Shown here: positions 1-21,641 of the stretch, in pieces | How the letters are laid out: each line of letters starts with the position of its first letter | Numbering within the stretch: the first letter of the stretch is position 1 | From: Setaria digitata | Taxonomy: Eukaryota; Nematoda; Chromadorea; Rhabditida; Setariidae | Assembly: GCA_003640385.1 (NCBI GenBank) | Contig: RCAB01000018.1 | Location: 124,001 to 188,000, forward strand | DNA: 64,000 nucleotides | Direction of reading: 5' to 3' | Made by a program: the position numbers and the translations under genes | The notes under the pieces: model-generated | Seen by the model: the letters and a program-made list of their open reading frames with translations, nothing else | What the model was told of the DNA's origin: nothing | Databases searched by the model: none

Positions 1-3000
1 CCTCACCTTGACCTCTTTATTTCTTTTCTCCACCTTGAACTACAATTTAATGGACCAGCAGTTCGTTTGTAAAACCACCTACGACGTTACGTTTACTAAA
101 GCATACCTGATTCTGCCTAGATGGTTATGCGGTCTTGTTGTTATTGTGCTTATTACATATTCTTTGAAAAGAAATGTTGAACTTCACGAATCTCTCTCTC
201 TCGTAAAAAGCTTTAAAAAAATAAAGCCACTAAATCCATTGATTTAAAACTTGCTGAGAAAGGGAAGTGAAGCAAGAGTTAAATTTATAAAGAGAATTTT
301 ATTTTTTCAAGTCATCTCATTTGCTATCTTAATGGAAGACACATTTCAAGATGTTTTTAGTTCAGCCCACTGATTTTTTCAGTTCAGTTTGTTTTTTTTT
401 TTCGAAAACTAGGACTGAAAGTTAATTTATCACTTTTAAATTTATATTACCTTGAAGGACCTTCTGTTTGTAAATATTGTTTCATATTATATTTGGAGGA
501 ATTTATCTACAGACTTTGTCAAAAAATTTGATATATATCACGAATAATAGTGGTACCTAATTAATAATGAAAAATATTTATGGACATCTCCCTTTGCTTC
601 CATTAGTATGATAATAACCTTCCAGCATCATTTCTAACATTTCTTCTTTCCTCAAAACTTTTCATACATCACCTTTCAGGTTGCTCACATCTAGTGAAAT
701 GCGAAGGAATGCTGTTTCCAAATCTCTTACAGGAAATAATTTTGAGCAGATTCCTTGAAATAGATGCGTAAATCACTTTATCTGATCTATATACGTTTAG
801 CTGCCAGTCTTGATCGCTAGCTACTCAGCTGTACCATCTGAAGAGTTCGCACGAGTTGACCAAATTTTATATCAACGAAGTAATCTATCAGTTCTGGCTC
901 ATAGTGTACAAGGATGCTGCCATATATCATTGTTTTATTTTCCGTCAATTTCTACTTTCTTCCAGCAAAATATTTTGCATAGCAGTTTTCCGAAGGAGTG
1001 CTGTCTCTAGATGAAAAGATTAACTTTTCTTTAGATTTTTTCCTGAAAATGACCAGACATGACACGGTAGAAAAAATGGAAATAAGGATCACAGTTTCCT
1101 CTCATTGTCATGGTTATCATGATTCTTCGTTTGCTCTTAGTTGGTACTTTTTTGTACGCGTTGCCGTCATTTCTCAATAATTTCACTCAAAGAAGTATTT
1201 CTTATGATACCTATTCAGTTCTCGTTTAGCAATTTTCCCTTCTACAATAATTCCACTAATCTTCCCTCAAAATTTTGCACAGCAGTTTGCCATCTATCAA
1301 ATCAAAGGATTCGCAATTTATTCTTCTCTTCAGAAGTTTTGATAATTTTGTGGATTCTTAATTTTCTTCGTATAATTTTATCTGATGTGGGATATAAGAA
1401 GATGTGATATGCTAATTGTCATGTTGCAATTCAGAAACCTGTGTAGGTTCTTCCCCTACCAGAAATGATTGAATTCAGACCTGGATGTAGGAATATTTTC
1501 TGCTCACTTGAAATAGGCTAAGAGCAAATTCCTTAGTGAAACAACTATACCGACCTGATGAGAGAAAGCTGAACGCTCACTATTCATTCATCATTTTACT
1601 TTGTATAAGCATTTTCTCTCTCTGAAATTTGCGTCCATAAAAATTACACTGTTTAAGAACAAAAAGAAGAGGAAGTTTCATTTTATCAAACTAATAAATG
1701 ACTTCATCCATAATTTCACAATTAACCATGTGTATAGAATACTGAAGACTTTCTAGGTATGAATTTTAAATCAAACCTGCTTAGCTAAGTTCTAGTTTTA
1801 ATTAAAATCACTGTCGTCTTATATTAATCAATACCTTACAATCGTGTCTTCTGTCCTTCACTACTCTTTCAGTTTCTTCATGCTGGTCTTTTTTTTTTCA
1901 TAAAACCTTTGAAGGATAGTATGCTGCGATTTATGTGTGCCATGCTGGTGTTGTTGAATTTTAAAGAATTTTTGATAATTTAATTTTCCATCTCGATTTC
2001 TTATTATCGCATCCAACTTAGTATCTGATAATTTCGTTTTTGAATTATCTCCTTCTTGATTTTTCAGCACTTTCAGTATATTTCAGTAGTTAATTTATCA
2101 GCACTTATCAGTACATCTGTTCTGCCCACTGTTCCAATCAATGTAGTCGTGATAAGCATAATAACATTTAAAAGATAGTAACATAAGTTTCTCGCAGTGT
2201 TTGAAACATTGGAATTTACCTTTCAGCACAAAAGTGATAATTTTTGTATTGGTATTGTTAAAAGTGAGTAAAATGTCAAGGACACGTTCCGTTCTGCAGC
2301 AGTTTGGATATCTTTCTGACACGACGATTCGGCTGATCTCCGACAGCACCAGGTAAAACATATGGCAAATCATCTGTTTTTGGTTCTTTCTTTCACCTCA
2401 TACTGTTGTGTCCGCATCTTGCACTAGTTAAAATTCTTTCGTCATCGAAATCAGAGTGGCGAGAAATTAGAATGGATATAAGTTCTCAGGAGGTACAACT
2501 TTCTAAGCCAAATAGCTAAAGTTGGAACTCACTAAATTTCTGCTCAGACATTCAAAAAATATTCCTGTGAAAAATGAAACGGACCGATCAGTTTGCATTC
2601 CAACTTGTTAAATATAATTTTTTGTCATAGCTTTCCTTTCCCTAAAGTTATCGAAACTAATAAGATCTGTTTTAGACTAAGTGAAAAAAGGATTTATCAA
2701 CGGAAGAACAATATTTAGTATTTAATATTGCTTTCAGTATACTAGAAGAGCTTGCTGCTTACGTCTAATAGCAGTTCTATTGCACGAGCCCAACCATTGC
2801 TTTTGCACCGCTGATAGAAGAAGACTGATAAGCGTTCAATCGTCAAAAATTTTCATCAGCGCCTTTTCGAAACGTTTTCACACATTGCAGAAATTCTTTC
2901 AAGTTAAGCAATGCTTTACAGTATTCCTTGTTGCGTGGTATTTTCAGTGTGTCAGTGTTTCTCGTGTAAAGTATGAGTGTTTTATCCCGAGAAAGATCGC

Positions 3001-6000
3001 GTTAGTGTAGGAAGTGCTGCCAATATGCGGGATGAAAGGACCGTTTGAATTAATTCTTGGATGGGTAGAGGGCATGGAGTTAGGTCAAAGGAGGGAGCAC
3101 CACAAATATGTTTGGCTCTTTTAAATACTTAAGGATTCGAGGCGTCGTTTCTCGCTAATATGTTTATGGCAGTTACTTTTGTGATTCTTCATTCTGGCGA
3201 TGCCTGACATGAAGAGATTCAAAAAACAATTTGTTGAGCAGTAAAATTAAATTCAAGAAAGAAAAAGAGAAAATGAAGGAAAATAATGATGGCAAGTTCG
3301 TGCAGAGGTAAGTGTATATGTAAGTGAAGATAAAAAATGATTGAAGTTGCAGTGAAAGGACCTTGTATTAAACTGCAAATATGCCATCATTAACACTTGC
3401 CAGGTTTACAATTAGATTTAATGATGTTTTGGCGGCTTTAGATCTTTCGTATATCTATTATTATTGCATTTCTTTTCGAGAATATAACTTACATAGTAAG
3501 TTATATTTTCTCTTCAAAGTTTAGGTCCCTTACATGTATATAAATCGGTTATTTTTGATATTTATTCATTTTTTCCTTGGTGGTTGCCGCGGTGTGTGAG
3601 TTAGTCTATTCGACTTTTGCTTTTCTGCGCTTCTGTCACGACCAGATTTAGGCGATAGGGGAATACGACTCGCTTTGAAGTAATGCTAATTGATTATATG
3701 CATTATAGGGATGAATTGCTAATAGCTTAGCATGTAATTATTTCAAACCAACAGAGCGAAAACTTCTAATCTTTGCGATTAGGAATAAAATTTTTATAAC
3801 TGGTCTAATTCGGTTCTTGTAATCTAATTTGGCTTTTTGGCCGTTCTCTCATGCTCATTTTGGTTTAACTTTTGCAAGTTCCATTCTTTAATTGCTTAAT
3901 ATCACAGCTACTTGTTATTTCAGTAGTGAATGAATTGGATTAAAAGAGGAAGTTTACAGAAAAATTGCCGCTTCTAATCATTGTAAGGTATGCTTTTGAG
4001 GAAGATAAGATCAAGCAAGATTTCATGCAAAAAAAAAGTCTTATCATCTCTTTTTTACGACTTCTTTCTACAAAATTGATATATCTATCATTTATGTCTT
4101 CAAACAACCAAATTTAAAATTTCCAAAAAAGTTTCAGACAAGTAGATTCATCAATGTGTCAGAATTGGAAATCGGTGATTTTATTATCAGTGCTGACTTT
4201 TAACTTGATTCAGCAGGTACATGGAGCAAGGAAAATCGGTCAGTTGTCCATGGAACCACCCTATCTGCGGGAATGTTAGTAATGCTTTGTTGTTCGGAAT
4301 TACTAACTTTAACAAAATTTAGATGCTTCAAGCTATATTTAAAATGACACATAGGAATCAGAAATGTTAAAGAAGAAAAAAAGAGACATTTGTATGACAA
4401 CTAAAATTGAAAAATAAATTAGCCATTTTGCTTCCCTAATATTTAAGGCTTAGCGCAAGATTTAGAGGTGTCAGAGTTCGATCCTCTTAGATTTAGTAAT
4501 CGGAAAATTTCTTTCCCTCCTTGTAATCATTAGCTTGATGCAAATCCAAATGAATTATTTTATCTGTTCATTGAATCAATTGTCTCGCTATTTGATTTCA
4601 AATCTAGTTGCTATCGCACAAATATCAGAAGATAAAGTTTATTTGATCGGAAGAAAAGAAGACCGATAAGTATGTGTGAATAGCAACTGTCACTTATTCA
4701 TAAGGTCTACTGTAATGGAGTAAAATGAGGCTTTCTTGAACAGTTTACTCAGTTTATTTTTTCCACCTCTTTTATACCATAAGAAATAAATAGTGGGACA
4801 TTTAATCCCCACCCTATCAAATAATCACTGAGTGATTCCGTTTGCCTGTATTTCGCCTGTCTCATTTGCCTTATTTAAGTATCATAGCTCCCTATAGGGT
4901 TTTTAAGAATCAGAATCATTAATTATTAAATTTGTCTGCACTGTAAAAGTCTTTATTCAAATTGAGATCACATTAAAAGAAGTATGCAATAAAAGTATCC
5001 GAACTATAACAAATTGTTAGAATATGGAAATTCATAGCATTATTTAACTGTCAAAAGTGTTCTATTAGTAGATGAAAACATTCCGGAAGTGACATGATTT
5101 TTCTTCTCAGGAAATCAAGAATCTGAAGGAGGCAAGTTTCTTCTTTTTACCTCTTTGTGAAGTTGTCGGATGCTTGCCTGGTACTATAATCACTTCAACT
5201 ACGCTTTTGCATCACTCTTGCTTCTATCCTGTCACCTACATTGTCCTAAGTTTTTTGCTACTCTCTGATATTATTCGTGATAATTCTTCACTTCCCCAGT
5301 TGTTCTGTAGAACACTGCAAACTCAACAGAAAGAAGTTAGTTACGAGCTCCTAGCCATTGTCTGTATTTTTTTCGGTCTGGTCTGGTGAGCCTAAGGTAG
5401 TACGATTTCTCGACTTACTGAAAGAATTTGCATCTTACAACATGTGCTGTCTATCATTCCAGCAATATCGTGTAATGCCCACTTAGAGGAAAGCCTCGCT
5501 CGAGATCAAGGCTTTTTGCGCCCACCTGAGAATGGCAGTGACAAATGTTGTTTGCATGAAAGCTTAGTTTAAACAACATTTGATAACAGTTACTCTACCG
5601 ATGGATGTAAGATTTCTTGCTTTCAGTTTCTTTAGGCTTGATTTAATCTTCCAACATTTCCTTAATTTTTTCACATGTTCTTTTATTTTATCCTTTTTTT
5701 TTCCACCGGATCCCACTGATCAAATTTAGTGTCAGATTTATCACGTATTCTGAATTAAAAAATATTCAATAAAATGACAATTACTATGAATCTGGACAAA
5801 TCATTCCGAATTCTAATTTCACTAGTTACAGCACTTGAATCTTTTTCTGGAAAGCACGAAGTTGAATCGAACAAAATGACAAGGAATGATTTTCGGTTAA
5901 TTTCATTTTCCTCCCTGTCATGTGCTGGAAATGAAATTATACGTTAAACAGTAATATCAACCAATCCTTTTGATCTCATTAATTTTTAGAATATTTGAAG

Positions 6001-7594
6001 TCTTCCCATATGTAATTTGTCGAACTTTTCATATATACCATCTTAAAATGCTCTCTGTATGCAAGGGAATCGTGGAGTGAAATGTATATTCTTGTTTCTA
6101 GTGCTACAAACTGTGTAGAAAGATCTAATCACTCTCCACAGCTGTCGGTTCTTTATAGAATTCAAGAATTTCTTCTTTTTGAGTAAAATTCAAAGCTAAA
6201 ATCAATGTTGGCTCGTCAAGGCGAACAATGCTAATTAGCATATTACTTTATTTACCAAATAGCATTAATATTCTTCAAACAACTGCCTCCGGCTCATCCA
6301 TTTCTAAAAAAAAGCTTTAGCAAGTGATGTTTAAATGTGTTAATCCAAGTTTGAATTAAAAATCTGATATTACTATTAGAAATCAAAAAATCCAAATGAA
6401 TTACAACAAGAGAAAATGAAGCATTACATATATTACTATATCAGCATTTATGCTTCCTGGCATTTGGTGGCAAAGTTAATCACATTTCCCGCACTCTCAG
6501 TGATTACTTTTTAAAGTGTATTCAGCTAAAAAACAATTTTCTCATTTTATCCATGCAGAAATTCGGTTATTGCTTCATTAAGTTAATTTTAAATTACTAC
6601 AAAAAAGAAAAAGCAAACTGAATGCTGGAGAATGGTAATGTGTGAAGAATCCTGGCCCGTTACCATTCTCCAGCATTCAGTTTGCTTTTTTTTTCTTTTT
6701 TGCAGTAATTTAAAATTAACTTAATGAAGCAATAACCGAATTTTTTGCTCATTTCAGAAACATTTGTACTTGTAAATTTCTTGCTCTAAACTTTCGAATC
6801 CATTTTCCCTAAACTTTTCTGGAATTAAAATGACCGTTTTATTGTTCTTCTATGAATCACCGATTTTTTCACTGCTACTATTACTGAATTTTCCAAACAA
6901 TGTGAATTCCTTGCTTGGTAAAAGTTGGCGACGAGGTTGCGATGGTGACGACCCACTTACCAAATGCGGTTATTTTTAAAATCTGTAATTTTTCTTCGCT
7001 TTAATGAGTGAACTGCTAGAAGCTACTCATGAGCAGCTGCTTTAAAGTAATAATATTCTTCTTTCAAAAGCGCTTTAAGGAATTCCATATTTTTTCACTT
7101 CAAAAATTTGTATTTTAAATCTTCGGTTTCAATTGATATCAGAAATAGTTTTTTTATAAAATCTGCAGTAAGGACAAATTGATATTTTAAAGTTTAAACA
7201 AAAATAAACTTCTGCCTAACTCAGATTCTTAATGATTTTCAGTAATAGTTGCAATTTTACCATTTTGCCATCGCAGTTTTGCCAGAATTTATTTATTTTT
7301 GCTTAAAAATTTCGGACAGTTGTCAAAAAAATTTTCCCCAAAATTCTCTCACTTTCATTGTTGGCTTATATATATTCGTTAATATGCTGGGAAGAACAGA
7401 AGTATCTTTCATTTACAATAATTGCTTCTTTGAGCTCAGCCTCTCCCGAACATTGTCCATCAGCTTTGGTGAACCATTTATTCAAATCTTGGCTTTTTGT
7501 GCTTAACCATTCTTTTTATCAATTTAATTAATCGTTATTTCTAGATGAAAGTTGAAGGGAGTTAAGGTGGTTAAGTTACTAATTTGTTTATCAG
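1..7594. other. Gene-poor stretch upstream of the EGF receptor
   Basis: I see no open reading frame with recognisable protein features in this 7.6 kb. Short ORFs are scattered on both strands but lack conserved motifs and splice-consistent continuation. The first exon of the downstream receptor, which must encode its start methionine and signal peptide, probably lies here or further upstream; I could not identify it, because a signal-peptide exon has too little sequence signature. A strong palindrome near 6.56-6.74 kb is listed separately. The B-box-like string GTTCGATCC near 4.48 kb lacks a matching cloverleaf. Confidence 0.6.
6559..6743. repeat. Near-perfect 80-bp inverted repeat (foldback)
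   Basis: The left arm (6559-6638) and right arm (6660-6743) are reverse complements apart from one substitution and a four-base difference in an A/T homopolymer, separated by a 21-nt loop. The outer arm ends read AAATTCGGTTATTGC and its complement. A CTCATTT heptamer occurs at 6541-6547 and 6748-6754, which might be a loose target duplication but is not flush with the left arm. It could be a small foldback/MITE-type element, a source of hairpin RNA, or an assembly-created palindrome. No ORF lies inside. Confidence 0.85.
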
Positions 7595-16952
<9,358 letters not shown>

Positions 16953-17266
16953 TATCGATTTATAGAAAGTCATATAATATTGCAAAATGAGAAAGATTTT
17001 TGTAATTTTTGGTGATGTGAAGCAGAGTGCTAAGAGCGCAGGTCATTAAATATATGCAGTGAAGCGTCTTGATTGCAAAAAGTTTTTACTTTTATGCTTT
17101 CTTTGGTAGTCATTGCAGAAGTTATAAAATTACGTGTTGTAGCTCTCAAATATTCTGATGAAATAATTCATGACCAATTTGAAACTTGAAACTGGAATTC
17201 ACAGTATTGTTTTCCTTCTTGGGTTAATTTATAGGTAAAAAACTTTCAGTATTATAGTGATTATTC

Positions 17267-17271
<5 letters not shown>

Positions 17272-17317
<46 letters not shown>
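17272..17317 (+). repeat. 46-base poly-T tract
   Basis: An uninterrupted run of T in the 3' flank of the receptor gene, followed about 40 bases later by an A-rich tract (AAAAAAAAAAAAG at about 17,356). Such runs are unreliable in length in assemblies. Confidence 0.95.
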
Positions 17318-17318
<1 letters not shown>

Positions 17319-18439
17319 GAAAAGTTTACTTGAAATGGTCTCAGAGGCCTTCTTTAAAAAAAAAAAAAGAAAAAAACAGCCTAAAACAGGCCATTACATT
17401 CCAATATTTTCAAGCTATGTCTTTATTTAATTGTGTAATAAAACTGTAATTTTTTTTTTTGTTATGTTCGTACGAATGCATCGCATATATATGAATAATG
17501 TAGTTCTGTTTATGTTTGAACCTCTAAAACTACTAAATTCGCTTAGATTTGTGGGAAAAGCGACATGTCAAGTAAGAGATCTCTATATGTGTGGTAAAAT
17601 ATCTCCCCAGTGAGTCTTTATTGAGAAGTTTCTTCACCAGTCACATCCTTATAGTTAGATAATTTCCAATTTTGTTCTTTTACAACAGTTTCACTGTTTT
17701 GCCAATCATCACCGAAGGTCTGTCGCATCTTGGAATTGGTGTATTTAGTTTAATTGTTTATTGGTTTTCATAAATTCATCTTGAGTTTTAAGCACATGCA
17801 TTTCTGCCAAAATCTTTCAAAGAGCATATTCTTTCTGGTAATGTAATGGAAAATTCTTCAATACAATATCAGACTATGAAAATTCAAAAGAGTACTTCCC
17901 TTACTTTTGCGAAGATTCCGCTAACAGAAACTCATGTGGCTTATGTTTATGTCTTTTTTTTTTCTTGCAATTTTGTTGAAGTTAATTACGAACTTGTAAT
18001 TAAAGAGAGAAAATAGTTGTCTTGGAGAGATCTTTTAGAGTAATAACTTTTCAGTTCATTTAATCTCTGGAAGTTTTAAATAAAAAATCAATTGAGAATA
18101 TGAGAATAGTTTTCAATAAGTTAATTGGAAGAATAAATGTGGAATGGAAAAGTTGAGAGTTCGCTTTTCTTTTCATTTATTGCGAAATATTTCTTCAAAT
18201 TTTGTTTCCAGTTGTTTTTTGTTCTGTTCTTTCTTACATAATGCGCATCATTCAAGAGTAAATCCTACTTTTTATTTCACAGTTGCTTCAATCGTGTTTA
18301 AAAATCAGACTGAAACGAATGTTTATTCCATTAGATTGAAGATTAGACTGAAGTGAATACACATCTACTCCAGTCTAATTTTGGAATGTGTAACGAAATT
18401 ATAATGTACAGTAGGACTTGCTTCTGAATAATGAATTTT

Positions 18440-18570
18440 AATAGGATAGTATTGTACTACCAAATAGGGTAGTGATATATCTAATCGGGTAGTGACAATA
18501 TTAATTAGGATGGTAGTACTAATTCAGCAGGATAGTAGTACTGCCAGTTAGGATAATGGTAGCTCTTTAA
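18440..18570 (+). repeat. Degenerate ~21-bp minisatellite
   Basis: Six imperfect copies of a unit headed by GGRTAGT begin at about 18,444, 18,467, 18,487, 18,508, 18,530 and 18,551, a spacing of 20-23 bases. The core GGATAGTAGTACT is most obvious in the fourth and fifth copies. The divergence between copies suggests an old array. Confidence 0.7.
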
Positions 18571-19149
18571 CACTGTCGCTTAAAATATTTCTTCAGCAGG
18601 CATATATGAAGTTACGAAAATCCATTTGTATCATTACAGTGGGCTTTTTAATCTATTTGGGATTTCACATCTTTTGGCTTGTTTTCAGAATTTTTTGTTT
18701 TGAAAATATTCCTTGTTTTGAATGTTTTATGTGTCGCATGAATTTACACTTTATTTTAGTGTCTCAATAACTTGAATGTAAAAGAAATGTAAATTTTAAA
18801 ATATTTGTATCCTTTTTTGAAATATTGCTGACGATTGATTAAATCAAGATGTCATCATTCTTCAAACAAGAAGAAGTCGTTTACTGATTATGTTCATAGT
18901 CGTTTTATTCCACCATCGCGAGACATCCGTCAGAGCAATCCTTTCGCCTCAGTTTGTGGAAACTACTGCTGCATGTAATTCTGCGGCTGTGGAAAAGATG
19001 TTGAAGGTTTAGCATAATTAGGTGAGAGAAGTTTTCTTCAATTGGTTTTGTAAAAAGAAACAAATTGTTCCGCGAAGAAATTTGTCAAATTGCAGAGAGC
19101 TAAGTTTCTACTGTGAAAAATTGCTCCTTAAGTAGTGGTGAAGTGCCTT

Positions 19150-19232
19150 AGCAAGAACTGAAAAACTATACAGCAGAGCTATATGGAAAAGGTGAATACC
19201 CATATAGTTCTGCTGTATAGTTTTCCCTTGCT
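19150..19232. repeat. Long imperfect hairpin, pre-miRNA-like in size
   Basis: Arms 19162-19186 and 19200-19224 pair over 25 bases with a single G-A mismatch around a 13-nt loop. Beyond a small internal loop, AGCAAG (19150-19155) pairs again with CTTGCT (19227-19232). The 83-base foldback has the dimensions of a microRNA precursor, but nothing else supports a function. Confidence 0.7.
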
Positions 19233-19781
19233 GCCGTTATCACATACTCGGATTTTAAGAGAAAATATAAAATTCTTATATTATTGTGTAGGATTACAAC
19301 CAAAAGGTTTCGCAATTGGGTTTCAGAATATCTGTCACCTCAGAAACTCATCGTTTTATTGATCATTCAGGTAATATGAATCTATTCAGTTATTTAAAAT
19401 CTATACAACATACTACATATTCCTTGACTGAAATGTGTAAGAAAAGATAAATAATTATTCGAGTATTTTTGTAAATTTTGTTTTGCAAACAGGGCTAATG
19501 CCCATTCGAACAAATTATGTCTTTCGTTTTATCTATTGGTTACTTTTATTATAAACATTATAACTGGTACCTGAAATATTATCTAGATCGGTGGCGATTG
19601 CAATTAATCAGTTCATTTTGCAGTGCCTGTCTGATACTAGGTCCTATGAAAAAAAAAACGCTTAGTATTTTTATTTGTATCATGTATAACTTTTCATCCA
19701 TTTAGCGCTGCTTGCAGGAAAATCACAACTCAGCAATGTCTATGCGACAATTTTCGTCCCGCCTTATTCACAGTTTCAGGA

Positions 19782-19820
19782 AATCGTTGAAATCTACAAT
19801 TGTTGTGGATTTCAACGATT
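19782..19820. repeat. 18-bp stem hairpin with 3-nt loop
   Basis: AATCGTTGAAATC at the left arm is answered by GATTTCAACGATT on the right; the 18-base arms differ at one position, a U-G wobble if transcribed, around a TTG loop. Confidence 0.75.
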
Positions 19821-21161
19821 AACAAAATGTTCTGACCTCATTTTTACGTCATATTTGTTCGAAATGCATTCGGACAATCCTATTCTGTTCCTGCATATCC
19901 TTAATTACAGGTTGGTTCTTTGCTTTTTACTTGTATCTCTCACGCTTAAGGTCGTCTTGAACATACCTTATATATTACAGCAGGCAAAGTAAGTTCCGTT
20001 TCCATCCTTTCTTGAGGTTTCGAAGCCTATTCTTTCCAATTTTTGCTTAGAGATGGGATCCTACCACTTACAAGAATTATAGGATTTGAACAGCCACAAA
20101 AGCGGTGATCGCAAATATTAATAAAAAAGTTTTTATTCATTTTAGTATTGGAATTCCTTCAGATTTACTCCTACTTGTAATTTCCTAAAGACTGCCAAAC
20201 TTTAGTATTGTTTCATAATCTGAACGTGCTATACAACTGTAATAATATAAAAAAGTTTTGAAAAGAAAAGTAATCGCAAAAAGACATTCCGAAGTATGTG
20301 CATCGGAATTTGGTGCATTTAATTGACCTGCATTAATTGAATACCAACAATTTTGTTTAGACACTGCGAGCTGTTGCCCTCGACACCTTTCCTGTCTAGT
20401 TTTAATTTATGAAATAAGCCGTTTACTCCAAATATTTGCGAATTCTTGCACCCGTGATAACTCGAACAATCAGCTTCCAAACCTAAGTATTACGAGTTTA
20501 AGGTCAAATAACAGAAACAGTCGTTTGGATTCTGACGAGGTTTTTTAGAACTTGGGTGATCAAAAATTTATTACAACGATTTCTGCTTTCAAAGAAATCC
20601 AATCCCCAGCAGTACGATTTGGAAGTCTGACATCAAATGTTCGGAGTTTCTCGAAAAGGCGAAATCACACCACATTCAAATCTTCCTTTTCAGTGGCACA
20701 CTGCTGCATACTCTCGAGACTGAACCACTGACACTGCAAGGTCTCACCGGAGAGGACTTTCGGTCTCCTCAGCATCTCCAAATACATCATGCCCATCACA
20801 GCGTTCACCCACTCTCACTCGATCACTATCAGTGTCTGTCTGTCTGCATGCGTGCGTACAGTCGTACAAGGATAGCGCGTGTCGTTGTTCACGATGCCTT
20901 CTCCATTTCTGCTTGTTCGTCCTTTTCCACTTTTCGGCATGTTTTTTATAGTTAGCAAAACACCGAGACAGGCTTATCTGTCTCTGAAGTTGGTCTGAGC
21001 CTGAAGGGGAAGGAAATGTTAGGCAGTAAAGTCCCGTGGATTTCGTCTTGAAACTCATCGCTTCAACGTTACACTGAATTTCCATGGAACTCCTTCTTAT
21101 GATTGAACTTTTTGCAGATATGGCACTTGACGGCTCGGACCGTACACCTCGTTTGTGAATT

Positions 21162-21641
21162 ATGGCCGAAGATACGGTGGAAGTGATAAAAAGTATCGTA
21201 ACATCGCTTGAAAGAGACCTCCATGCCCACAAAGGTTAGCATTTATGGCTTTTATTATCTCCAGAGGCAAAATCATGTTATGAAACTGGCTAAACAGGTG
21301 ATTCTCTGAAGAGCATTTGAAGACACTGTGTGATTTTTTTCGTATCGTTTTTAAAGTATTTCACTTTACAACAGTGGATCGAAAGATTATGGAATATTTT
21401 GTGATTCACTGATAGTAATATTGCAAGATTGTAAGTTAGCTATGATGAAAATTGGCAAATCAACGGGAAAATTTTTTCAGATAGGATGGAAAAGATTTTG
21501 TCAAAACAAACAGAACTGCAGAAGCGGCTGAGCGAAGCGGAAGAACAAGTGCTTGAAACAGCTGGTCTAAAAAAAGAATATGAAATGTTACGTGCCGAGA
21601 ATGAACTTTTAAAGCGGCAACTTGAACAGTGTGGGATATAA
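21162..21641 (+). CDS. Small coiled-coil protein, 77 residues
   Basis: Two exons (21162-21234, 21481-21641) join in phase to give a 77-residue acidic/basic alpha-helical protein beginning MAEDTVEVIK and ending LKRQLEQCGI. The start lies in a good AATTATGG context and both splice sites are canonical (AAAG/gttagc, tttcag/ATAGG). Heptad spacing of leucines from about residue 24 to the end (LQKRL, LETAGL, MLRAENELLKRQL) predicts a continuous coiled coil, so it is probably a subunit or adaptor working through helix packing. There is no signal peptide or membrane segment. I do not recognise the family. The region just upstream is GC-richer than its surroundings, as expected for a promoter. A 162-codon ORF on the opposite strand is taken to be a shadow. 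Confidence 0.72.

Larger units (their letters stand above)
16953..21161. other. Gene-free stretch downstream of the EGF receptor
   Basis: This 4.2 kb carries no supportable coding region. It begins with the receptor 3' UTR; an AATAAA occurs about 490 bases after the stop in GTGTAATAAAACTG near 17,436, beyond a long T tract, so the true cleavage site is uncertain. It also holds a degenerate minisatellite and two strong hairpins (listed separately). The last 500 bases before 21162 are visibly GC-richer and are probably the promoter/5' region of the small coiled-coil gene. Confidence 0.55.

Noticed and set aside
4440..4500. tRNA B-box-like GTTCGATCC
   Set aside because: No A box, anticodon arm or acceptor stem can be drawn around it.
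20744..21232. 162-codon ORF on the minus strand
   Set aside because: It overlaps exon 1 and the GC-richer upstream region of the coiled-coil gene on the other strand and shows no protein-like features.
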